From Methylosinus sp. PW1 (GTDB lineage Bacteria > Pseudomonadota > Alphaproteobacteria > Rhizobiales > Beijerinckiaceae), in NCBI RefSeq assembly GCF_000745215.1, contig NZ_JQNK01000009.1:1426001-1490000 (forward strand): a stretch of 64,000 bases of DNA, given 5' to 3'. A model generated the notes under the pieces. That model did no database searches. It was not told where the DNA came from and worked only from the letters and a program-made list of their open reading frames with translations. The position numbers and the translations under genes are program-made. Every line of letters starts with the position of its first letter. The first letter of the stretch is position 1. Positions 56,746-64,000 of the stretch are shown here, one piece after another.

Positions 56746-57261
56746 ATGAGCGAACGGCGCTCGTCTTTCGGATATGAGGATCTGCTCGCCTGCGCGCGGG
56801 AAGAGCTTTTCGGCCCGGGCAACGCCCAGCTTCCGCTGCCGCCCATGCTCATGTTCGACCGAATCACGGAAATTTTCGAAGAAGGCGGCGCCCATGGCAA
56901 AGGCTATGTGCGCGCCGAGCTCGACATTAATCCGAGCCTCTGGTTCTTCGACTGCCATTTCAAGGGCAATCCGGTGATGCCGGGGTGTCTCGGGGTCGAT
57001 TCGCTGTGGCAGCTCACCGGCTTTTTTCTGGGCTGGCTGGATCTGCCCGGCCGCGGCATGGCGCTCGGCGTCGGCGAGGTGAAATTCAGCGGCCAGGTGC
57101 GGCCGCACAATAAGCTCGTCCGCTACGGCGTCGATTTCAAGCGCGTGTTCAAATCCAAGCTCGTCCTCGGCATCGCCGACGGCTGGGTGGAGGTGGACGG
57201 CGAACGTATTTATGAAGCGAAGGACCTGAAGGTCGGTCTCGCCAAGCCCGAAGCCGCGTGA
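56746..57261 (+). CDS. fabA: 3-hydroxydecanoyl-ACP dehydratase/isomerase
   Basis: 171-aa FabA making cis-3-decenoyl-ACP for unsaturated fatty acids. Catalytic His in [20 protein letters not shown] and Asp in the DSLWQLTGF helix. ATG at 56746 with GAAGGA upstream gives the family length. First gene of fabA-fabB-fabI. Confidence 0.97.
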   Translation: MSERRSSFGYEDLLACAREELFGPGNAQLPLPPMLMFDRITEIFEEGGAHGKGYVRAELDINPSLWFFDCHFKGNPVMPGCLGVDSLWQLTGFFLGWLDLPGRGMALGVGEVKFSGQVRPHNKLVRYGVDFKRVFKSKLVLGIADGWVEVDGERIYEAKDLKVGLAKPEAA

Positions 57262-57353
57262 CGGCCTGACGGAACGCCGCTCGGGGCGCGCGAGACAATC
57301 GCCAAATCCAGACGGGACAGCCAAAGAGCCCGCCGGCGCGAGGGAGTTCGGAC

Positions 57354-58577
57354 ATGAGAAGAGTGGTCGTGACCGGCATGGGCGTCGTTTCGTCCATCGG
57401 CAACAATACGCAGGAAGTCGTCGCCTCTCTGCATGAGGCGAAGTCGGGCGTCGTCAAGGCGGACAAATATGCCGAGCTCGGCTTCCGCTGCCAGGTGCAT
57501 GGCGCGCCGACTCTCGACCCGTCGACGATCCTCGACCGCCGCGCCATGCGCTTCCACGCCATGGGCACGGCCTGGAATCATGTCGCCATGGATCAGGCGA
57601 TTCTCGACTCCGGCCTCGCGCCGGACGAGATCTCCAATGAGCGCACCGGCATCATCATGGGCTCGGGCGGCCCGTCCACCAAAGTGGTCGTCGAATCCGC
57701 CGATATCGCCCGCACCAAGGGGCCGAAGAAGGTCGGCCCCTTCGCCGTGCCCAAGGCCATGTCCTCCACCGCCTCGGCGACGCTCGCCACCTGGTTCAAG
57801 ATCAAGGGCGTCAACTATTCCATCTCCTCGGCCTGCGCGACGTCGAATCATTGCGTCGGCAACGCCTATGAGATGATCCAATGGGGCAAGCAGGACATTA
57901 TGTTCGCCGGCGGCTGCGAGGAGCTCGAATGGGAGCTCTCCGTCCTGTTCGACGCCATGGGCGCCATGTCCTCCTCCTATAACGACCGCCCGGCGACCGC
58001 CTCGCGCGCCTATGACAAGAACCGCGACGGCTTCGTCATCGCCGGCGGCGCCGGCGTGCTGGTGCTGGAAGAGTATGAGCGGGCCAAGGCGCGCGGCGCG
58101 AAAATCTACGCCGAGATCGCCGGCTATGGCGCGACCTCGGACGGCCATGACATGGTCGCCCCTTCCGGCGAAGGCGCGATGCGTTGCATGCGCCAGGCGC
58201 TGGCCGGCGTGAGGACGCCGATCGACTACATCAATCCACACGCCACCTCGACGCCCGTCGGCGATCTGAAAGAGATCGAGGCGATTCGCGAGGTCTTCGG
58301 CCGCGGCGACAAATGCCCGCCGATCTCGGCGACGAAATCGCTGACCGGCCATTCGCTCGGCGCGACCGGCGTGCAGGAGGCGATCTATTCGCTGCTGATG
58401 ATGCAGAACGGCTTCATCTGCGAGAGCGCCAATATCGAGGAGCTCGATCCCGAATTCGCCGATATGCCGATCCTGCGCGAGCGGCGCGACAATGTCGCTC
58501 TGCGCGCCGTGCTCTCCAACTCCTTCGGTTTCGGCGGCACCAATGCGTCGCTGGTGTTCAAGCACCCGGACGCCTGA
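57354..58577 (+). CDS. fabB: 3-oxoacyl-ACP synthase I
   Basis: 407-aa KAS I that elongates unsaturated acyl-ACP. Active-site Cys in [15 protein letters not shown], His in [12 protein letters not shown] and [13 protein letters not shown], and the glycine-rich [11 protein letters not shown] end. Normal length; paired with fabA. Confidence 0.97.
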   Translation: MRRVVVTGMGVVSSIGNNTQEVVASLHEAKSGVVKADKYAELGFRCQVHGAPTLDPSTILDRRAMRFHAMGTAWNHVAMDQAILDSGLAPDEISNERTGIIMGSGGPSTKVVVESADIARTKGPKKVGPFAVPKAMSSTASATLATWFKIKGVNYSISSACATSNHCVGNAYEMIQWGKQDIMFAGGCEELEWELSVLFDAMGAMSSSYNDRPATASRAYDKNRDGFVIAGGAGVLVLEEYERAKARGAKIYAEIAGYGATSDGHDMVAPSGEGAMRCMRQALAGVRTPIDYINPHATSTPVGDLKEIEAIREVFGRGDKCPPISATKSLTGHSLGATGVQEAIYSLLMMQNGFICESANIEELDPEFADMPILRERRDNVALRAVLSNSFGFGGTNASLVFKHPDA

Positions 58578-58598
58578 CGAGAATAGGACCATCCAAAG

Positions 58599-59420
58599 AT
58601 GACGGTTTCAACGGGCCTCATGCAGGGCAAACGCGGCCTTGTCATGGGAGTCGCGAATGATCATTCCATCGCCTATGGCATAGCGCGAGCGCTGGCGCCG
58701 CATGGGGCCTCGCTCGCCTTCACCTATCAGGGCGAGGCGCTCGGCAAGCGCGTCCGCCCGATCGCCGAGGAGCTCGGCTCCAATCTGGTGATCCCCTGCG
58801 ATGTGGAAGATATCGCGTCCCTCGATTCCGTCTTCGCGCGGCTGCAGGAGGAATGGGGCGAGCTGGATTTTCTGGTCCATTCGCTCGCCTATTCCGACAA
58901 GAGCGAGCTGAAAGGCCTCTACGCGGACACATCGCGCGAGAATTTCATCCGCACCATGGTCATCTCCTGCTTCTCCTTCACCGAGGCGGCGAAACGCGCC
59001 GCGGCGATGATGAGGAATGGCGGGACCATGCTCACCGTCTCCTTCGGCGGCGGCACGCATGTGATGCCCAATTACAACGTCATGGGCGTCGCCAAGGCGG
59101 CGCTCGATTCCTCCGTGCGCTATCTCGCGGCCGATTATGGCGCGCGCGGCATTCGCGTGAACGCCATCTCGCCCGGCCCTGTTCGCACGATGGCCGGCGC
59201 CGGCATCACCGGCGCGCGCGCCATGGGCGCGTTCCAAAAGGCGCATGCGCCTTTGCGCCGCATGATAACGCTGGACGAGATCGGCGGCTCGGCGCTCTAT
59301 TTCCTGTCGGAGCTGTCGGGCGGCGTGACCGGCGAGATTCACGTCGTCGACGCCGGCTACAACATCATGCTGCAGCCGCGCCCCGAAGATTTGAACGGCG
59401 GCGCCGCATCGGCGGATTAG
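58599..59420 (+). CDS. fabI: Enoyl-ACP reductase (NADH)
   Basis: 273-aa short-chain reductase. N-terminal GKRGLVMGVANDHSIAYGIA, the Tyr/Lys active site in NYNVMGVAKAALDSSVRYLA and NAISPGPVRTMAG. Completes the fab operon; its 3' end overlaps the convergent FixJ-like gene by 56 nt. Confidence 0.97.
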   Translation: MTVSTGLMQGKRGLVMGVANDHSIAYGIARALAPHGASLAFTYQGEALGKRVRPIAEELGSNLVIPCDVEDIASLDSVFARLQEEWGELDFLVHSLAYSDKSELKGLYADTSRENFIRTMVISCFSFTEAAKRAAAMMRNGGTMLTVSFGGGTHVMPNYNVMGVAKAALDSSVRYLAADYGARGIRVNAISPGPVRTMAGAGITGARAMGAFQKAHAPLRRMITLDEIGGSALYFLSELSGGVTGEIHVVDAGYNIMLQPRPEDLNGGAASAD

Positions 59421-60051
59421 GCTCGCGTCCTTCGCTCGCCTTGACGCTGGCGGCGATCACCGAGAGCCGCGCCAGCTCGACCAGCGTGCCGATATTGGCC
59501 TTGGCCATGATATTGGCGCGGTGCAGCTCCACCGTGCGCAATTCGAGGCCGAGCCCTTCCGCTATGTCGCGGCTCGGCCTTCCTTTGGCGACGCCGGCCA
59601 GCACGCGCCGCTCATCCTCGCTCAGCCCGCCGAATCGCGCGAGCGCGGCGCGAGTCTCTGCGTCGATGTCGCCCTCGCCACGCCGCGCCGCCAGCGCGCG
59701 CCGCACGGAGGCGAGCAGCGCCTCGTCGTCGAAGGGCTTTTCCAGAAGATCGCTGGCGCCGGCCGCCATCGCCTCCACCGCGAGAGAAGCGCCGGCGCAA
59801 GCCGTGATGATGACCACGGGCGGCGTCGCCCCGGAGGCGCGCAGGCGCCGCGTCAGCTCGACGCCGGTCATGTCCGGCAGCCGCATATCGGCGACGATGC
59901 ATCCCGATGTCTTCGGCCCCGCCTCGGCGAGACATTCCTCCGCCGCGCGATAGGCGCGCGAGCGAAAGCCCCGCGAGCGGAACATCAGCGTCAGCGCGTC
60001 GCGGATCGCCGGATCATCGTCCACGAGGTGCACGAGCGGCGCTGGTCTCAT
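59365..60051 (-). CDS. FixJ-family response regulator
   Basis: 228 aa. Receiver domain intact: VHLVDDDPAIRDALTLM, phospho-acceptor in GCIVADMRLPDMTGVEL, Thr in VVIITACAGA and Lys in EKPFDDEALL. C-terminal LuxR-type HTH: LSEDERRVLAGVAKGRPSRD, ELRTVELHRANIMAK. A basic tail of about 20 residues lies over the fabI 3' end. ATG at 60051 overlaps the kinase gene stop by 4 nt. Confidence 0.93.
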   Translation of the reverse strand: MRPAPLVHLVDDDPAIRDALTLMFRSRGFRSRAYRAAEECLAEAGPKTSGCIVADMRLPDMTGVELTRRLRASGATPPVVIITACAGASLAVEAMAAGASDLLEKPFDDEALLASVRRALAARRGEGDIDAETRAALARFGGLSEDERRVLAGVAKGRPSRDIAEGLGLELRTVELHRANIMAKANIGTLVELARLSVIAASVKASEGREPNPPMRRRRSNLRGAAAA

Positions 60052-61196
60052 AGGCTGGCCCTTTCCGCGAGAGGAAGCGTGAAGCTGAAAATCGCGCCGC
60101 CGCGCGGATTGGGCTCGGCCCAAATGCGTCCGCCATGCGCCTCGACAATGGAGCGGGAAATCGAAAGCCCTATGCCCATTCCGCTCGCCTTGCTGCTGCG
60201 GAAGGGCTGAAACAGCGCGCTGGCGCCGTCCTTCAGACCATGGCCGGTGTCGGCAACGTCGAGCCGCGCATAGCCGTCGGCGGCGGAGGTGGAGAGCGAC
60301 AGCTCCCGCCGCGGCGCGCCGTCCATCGCCTCGACGGCGTTGCGCATGAGATTGACGATGACCTGCTGGATCTGCACGCGATCGGCGAGAACCTCGTCAT
60401 TCTCGGCCTTGGCGGCGACGCTGATCTGCGCGCCGACCTGGCGCGCGCTGGCGACGCCCAGCGATTTCGCCTCCTCGACCAGAGCGCTGAGGCTCTGCAC
60501 CGTCTTCACCGATTCGCCGCGGGTGACGAACTCGCGCAAGCGGCGCACGATGTCGCCGGCGCGCATCGCCTGCGCCCCCGCCTTGTCCAGAATATCCTCG
60601 ACCTCGCCGCTCTGCTTGGGCTTGCGCTGCAGCAGCCAGCGCGCGGTGCGGACATAGGTGGCGATGGCGGAAAAGGGCTGGTTGATCTCATGCGCCAGCG
60701 CGGCGGCCAGCTCGCCCATCGCGGCGAGCCGCCCGGCATAAGCGAGTTCCGAACGCAGCTCGCAGAGCAGCGCCTCGGCGGCGCGCTCCTCGGTGAGATC
60801 GCGAATGACGGCGATGCGCTGTCGAACGGCGCCGCGCGTCTCATTAACGGCGAGCGAGATCGGGAAGGTCGAGCCGTCGTCGCGGCGAGCGAGGCCGTCC
60901 GACCGCCGCTCCCCCGCCGCGATACGGCTCTGGGGCAGCAGAAGCGCGGCCTCGCGGCCGAGCAGCGCCTCGGCGGAGCAGCGAAACAGCGAGCCCGCGG
61001 CGCCATTGACGCCGACCACCACGCCCTTGTCGTCGATCGACAAGACAGCATCCGACAGACATGCGAGGACGGCCTCCAGCTGCGCCGCCTCGGCGTGGCG
61101 CAAATCGTCCCCGCCCCCCGCGGCGCGGCGCGAAGGCCGCGTCGTCGCAGAAGTCTCTCGGAGCTCGGCGTGCGAATCGCTCGACGATCGGTCCAT
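60048..61196 (-). CDS. FixL-like PAS sensor kinase without haem loop
   Basis: 382-aa histidine kinase. One PAS domain (residues about 38-138), a FixL-type link, HisKA with the phospho-acceptor in AALAHEINQPFSAIATYVR (His169), and HATPase_c (NLMRNAVEAMDGAPRRELSL, GMGIGLSISRSIVEAHGGRI). Compared with Bradyrhizobium FixL, the residues containing the haem-ligating His and the following loop are missing: the PAS jumps from LLLPQS to RRDDGSTFPISL. A haem-independent signal is inferred. Pairs with the FixJ-like regulator. Confidence 0.9.
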   Translation of the reverse strand: MDRSSSDSHAELRETSATTRPSRRAAGGGDDLRHAEAAQLEAVLACLSDAVLSIDDKGVVVGVNGAAGSLFRCSAEALLGREAALLLPQSRIAAGERRSDGLARRDDGSTFPISLAVNETRGAVRQRIAVIRDLTEERAAEALLCELRSELAYAGRLAAMGELAAALAHEINQPFSAIATYVRTARWLLQRKPKQSGEVEDILDKAGAQAMRAGDIVRRLREFVTRGESVKTVQSLSALVEEAKSLGVASARQVGAQISVAAKAENDEVLADRVQIQQVIVNLMRNAVEAMDGAPRRELSLSTSAADGYARLDVADTGHGLKDGASALFQPFRSSKASGMGIGLSISRSIVEAHGGRIWAEPNPRGGAIFSFTLPLAERASL

Positions 61197-61382
61197 CGGC
61201 GAGTTCCCTCGAAACCCATTCGCTCTCGAAAAAGCCGGCGCGCCGCCAAACCATCGCCACGGTCGCCGCCCCGGAGTATTCTCCTCTTCCAGCGGGTTTC
61301 AATTCCGCAATCACGCGCAATACACAGAATTCAGATGTGAATTGCTCCGCTCATGCTTTCTTTCCACCCGCCGAGTAGAGAA

Positions 61383-64000
61383 ATGGCGCCTCGCTACGTA
61401 TTTTCCATAGCCCCTGGCGCCCCCTTTCTGGGCGCCTTCACGCGGGCTCTGCTGGATGGCGCGCTCATCCCCGGCCTCTCGCGCGAGAGCGGGCCGCTGG
61501 CTCTGGCCGCCACCACCATTTATGTGCCGACACAGCGCGCCGCGCGGGCTTTGGCGGCGCAATTCTCCACCGCGATCGAGGCGCCGGCGGCGCTGCTGCC
61601 GCGCATCTTGCCGCTCGGCGATCTCGACGAGCAGGAGGCCGCCGCGCTGTTCCATGTCGATCTCGACTCCGGCGAGGCGGCGCAGGAGCAGGCGCTGGCG
61701 CCGGCGATAGAGGAGCTGGACCGGCGGCTGATCCTGGCCGAGCTGGTGCTGCAATGGGCGCGCGCCCTGCGCCACGCCATCGTCTCCATCGATTCGACCG
61801 GCGCAGTCGAGCACGACCCGCGCGAGATGCTGCTGATCGCCCCCTCCCCCGCCAGCGCCTATGCGCTCTCCGGCGAGCTGGCGCGGCTGATCGACGAATT
61901 CGCGATCGAGAAGCTGGAGGCGAGCGCGCTCGCCGGCCTCGCGGAGGAGGCCTATGACCGCTTCTTCGCGATCACCGCCAATTTTCTGAAAATCGCGCTC
62001 GAGGATTGGCCGAATATTCTCGGCGCCCGCGGCCTCATCGACCGCGCCGCGCGGCAGACCGCGCTGATCGAGGCGCAGATCGCGCATTTGGAGCGCGGCG
62101 GCGCGCGCGGCCCGGTGATCGCGCTCGGCTCCACCGGCGCACATCCGGCGACGGCGCGCCTTTTGGCGGCGATCGCCCGGCTGGAGCGCGGCGCGGTGAT
62201 CCTGCCCGGCCTCGATCTCGAGCTGGACGAAGCCGCTTGGCGCAGGGTCGGCGACGATGGCGAGAGCGAGCGCGACGAGCCGAGCTTCACCCATCCGCAG
62301 ACCCTGCTGAAGCGTCTCCTCTCCACGATCGGCGTCACGCGCGAGGAGGTCAGCCCCATCGGCTCCGCTCCGCCAGTGCTGCAGGCGCGGACGCGGCTGC
62401 TGGCCGAGGCGCTGCGCCCCGCCGATTGCACCGATTATTGGCGCGATTTCCGCGCCGCCGCGGCCGAGGGCTTCGCCGAAGCGCTCGCCGGCGTCTCCTT
62501 CATCGAGGCGGCGGACGAGCGCGAGGAGGCGCTGGCGCTCGCCCTTTCCATGCGCGAGGCGCTGGAGACGCCCGGCCGCACGGCGGCGCTCATCACGCCC
62601 GACCGCGACATCGCCCGCCGCGTCTGCGCCGAGCTGGCGCGCTGGGGCGTGGAGGTCGACGATTCGGCCGGCCGACCGTTGGGCGCGACGCCGATCGGCG
62701 CTCTGGCCCGGCTCATCGCCGCCACGGCGGAGGACGGCGCCTCGGCCATCGACGCCGCCGCTCTGCTCGCCCATCCGCTGACGCGCTTCGGCCTCGAGCG
62801 CGCGGAGATCGATCGCCTCGCCCCGCTGGTCGAGATCGCCGTGCTGCGCAATGTCGAGAGCGGCGGCAGCTTCGCCGCAATGGCCGCGCCGGCGCGCCGG
62901 CTCGCCGAGGAGACGCACGCCCATCCGGCGCTGAAGCGCATCAACGAGGAGGATTGGCGCGCGATCGAGGATCTGCTCGCTCGTCTCGACGAAGCGCTTC
63001 TTCCCCTCGCCGCGCTCACGCCGGAGGCGCGCCTCGCCGAGCGCGCGCGCGCCCATGCGCTGGCGCTGGAGCAAATCGCCGGCGAAACGCCCGCCGGCGA
63101 GGGCGTCGAGCAATTGCTGCAGCTCTTCGACGCTCTGGAGGCGTCGGACAGCGGGCTCGTCTTCGACGCAGCAGGCTACGCCTCCTTCTTCGATCGCCTC
63201 GCCTTCGAGGCGAGCGCGCCCAGCCCGCGCCACGCGCATCCGCGCCTCAAGATTCTCGGCCTGCTGGAGGCGCGCCTGCTCGACGCCGATCTCGCACTGC
63301 TGGCCGGGCTCGACGAGACGATCTGGCCGCCGCAGGCCGAATCCGGCGCCTTTCTCAATCGCGCCATGCGCCGGCAATTGGGCCTCTCGCCGCCGGAGCG
63401 CCGCATCGGCCAGACGGCGCATGACTTCGCCATGGCCTTCGGCGCGGCGGAAGTCGTCGTCAGCCGCGCGAAAAAGCGCGATGGCGCGCCGACCGTGGCG
63501 TCTCGCCTCATCGCGCGATTGGCGGCGCTCTCGGGCGAGGCTTTCGCCGCCTGCAAGGCGCGCGGCGATGAAAAATGCGCGCTCGCCGCCGCGCTGGATC
63601 GCCCGCAGGAGATTCGCGCCATATCGCGCCCGCTGCCGCGCCCGCCCGTGGAGCTGCGGCCGACGCGGCTCAGCGTCACGCGCATCGAAAAGCTGCGCCG
63701 CGATCCTTATTCCGTCTTCGCCGAATCTATTCTGCGCCTGCCGCCCTTGGCGCCGCTCGGCGCGCCCAAGGGCGTGCGCGAGATCGGCGTCGCGATCCAT
63801 GCGGCGCTGGCGAAATTCCAGGAGGCGCATCCCAAAGGCCCACTGCCGGAAGACGCGCGCGCGCTGCTCGTCGAGATCGCGCGCGCGGAGCTCGGCGAGT
63901 TCCTGGACGATCCATCCTTTCTCGCCTTCGATTGGCCGCGCATAGAGGCCGGGCTCGATCACGCGCTCGCATTCGAGCGCGAGCGCCGCGAGCAGGCGCG
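61383..64000 (+). CDS. addB: Double-strand break repair protein AddB, partial
   Basis: Nuclease/helicase subunit of alphaproteobacterial AddAB. Visible N-terminal 872 residues from ATG 61383 (MAPRYVFSIAPGAPFLGAF) with TIYVPTQRAARALAAQF, VIALGSTGAHPATARLLAAI, and the helicase-like KILGLLEARLLDADLALLAG and DETIWPPQAESGAFLNRAM blocks. The C-terminal nuclease part (including the Fe-S cysteine set) is beyond the window. Confidence 0.93.
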   Translation, partial: MAPRYVFSIAPGAPFLGAFTRALLDGALIPGLSRESGPLALAATTIYVPTQRAARALAAQFSTAIEAPAALLPRILPLGDLDEQEAAALFHVDLDSGEAAQEQALAPAIEELDRRLILAELVLQWARALRHAIVSIDSTGAVEHDPREMLLIAPSPASAYALSGELARLIDEFAIEKLEASALAGLAEEAYDRFFAITANFLKIALEDWPNILGARGLIDRAARQTALIEAQIAHLERGGARGPVIALGSTGAHPATARLLAAIARLERGAVILPGLDLELDEAAWRRVGDDGESERDEPSFTHPQTLLKRLLSTIGVTREEVSPIGSAPPVLQARTRLLAEALRPADCTDYWRDFRAAAAEGFAEALAGVSFIEAADEREEALALALSMREALETPGRTAALITPDRDIARRVCAELARWGVEVDDSAGRPLGATPIGALARLIAATAEDGASAIDAAALLAHPLTRFGLERAEIDRLAPLVEIAVLRNVESGGSFAAMAAPARRLAEETHAHPALKRINEEDWRAIEDLLARLDEALLPLAALTPEARLAERARAHALALEQIAGETPAGEGVEQLLQLFDALEASDSGLVFDAAGYASFFDRLAFEASAPSPRHAHPRLKILGLLEARLLDADLALLAGLDETIWPPQAESGAFLNRAMRRQLGLSPPERRIGQTAHDFAMAFGAAEVVVSRAKKRDGAPTVASRLIARLAALSGEAFAACKARGDEKCALAAALDRPQEIRAISRPLPRPPVELRPTRLSVTRIEKLRRDPYSVFAESILRLPPLAPLGAPKGVREIGVAIHAALAKFQEAHPKGPLPEDARALLVEIARAELGEFLDDPSFLAFDWPRIEAGLDHALAFERERREQA

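Noticed and set aside
61311..63962. 883-aa open frame opposite addB
   Set aside because: Composition is Arg/Ala/Gly-heavy with no recognisable domain, while the plus strand encodes a clear AddB; antisense shadow.

Overview
The window looks like a chromosomal segment of a GC-rich, nitrogen-fixing alphaproteobacterium of the Hyphomicrobiales (Rhizobiales). Evidence: FixABCX electron bifurcation, an alphaproteobacterial NifA with a cysteine-bearing linker, an Irr-type Fur regulator, a FixLJ-like pair, the three-gene pntAA/pntAB/pntB transhydrogenase preceded by a tiny aa3-oxidase subunit IV gene, and AddB-type repair. A type II methanotroph (Methylosinus/Methylocystis-like) or a relative is my best guess from nif gene order, but no methane oxidation gene is in the window, so genus is inference.

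Layout. 1-2.75 kb: glycine cleavage operon gcvT-gcvH-gcvPA (minus strand, gcvPA cut by the window edge) under a tandem glycine riboswitch. 2.85-34.9 kb: a nif/fix supercluster. Unit A (minus): iscA-like, nifU, nifS, nifV, nifP(cysE), nifW, fixA, fixB, fixC, fixX and a 55-aa protein, driven by a sigma-54 promoter with two NifA sites. Unit B (minus): nifH, nifD, nifK, nifE, nifN, nifX, DUF269 gene, CCE_0567-type gene, fdxB and nifQ, with stem-loops between nifH/D/K/E. Divergent from nifH is a degenerate receiver protein with its own sigma-54 promoter. Unit C (minus): nifB, a 2[4Fe-4S] ferredoxin, a HesB/IscA protein, a TPR protein, an Fe-S LRV repeat protein, two nifZ genes, nifT, a small protein, a DegT-like protein without the catalytic lysine, then a [2Fe-2S] ferredoxin, a 71-aa protein, a SIR2-fold protein and a thioredoxin-like ferredoxin. 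Divergent from nifB are a second TPR gene, nifA and a second LRV gene. A truncated haemoglobin and an unrecognised gene close the cluster. Together these encode the Mo-nitrogenase structural proteins, FeMo-cofactor assembly (B, E, N, V, Q, X), Fe-S supply (U, S, IscA/HesB), electron delivery (FixABCX and several ferredoxins) and regulation (NifA/RpoN).

35.2-64 kb is mostly housekeeping: groES-groEL with a CIRCE operator; a small exported-protein cluster of Asn-Ala-Leu repeat peptides and an ADYC-like protein; aa3 subunit IV and pnt; holA, lptE (invaded in frame by a repeat element) and leuS; a hendecad coiled-coil protein; YggS; an L,D-transpeptidase; an OmpR-like regulator with degenerate receiver plus a cyclic-nucleotide-binding protein; a Gly/His-rich exported protein; DUF3422; an ATPase; a META protein; a D-2-hydroxyacid dehydrogenase; an SH3 protein; irr; fabA-fabB-fabI; a FixJ/FixL-like pair lacking the haem loop; and the 5' part of addB. 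Two intergenic repeat families are visible. No tRNA, rRNA, CRISPR array, transposase or phage gene was recognised.
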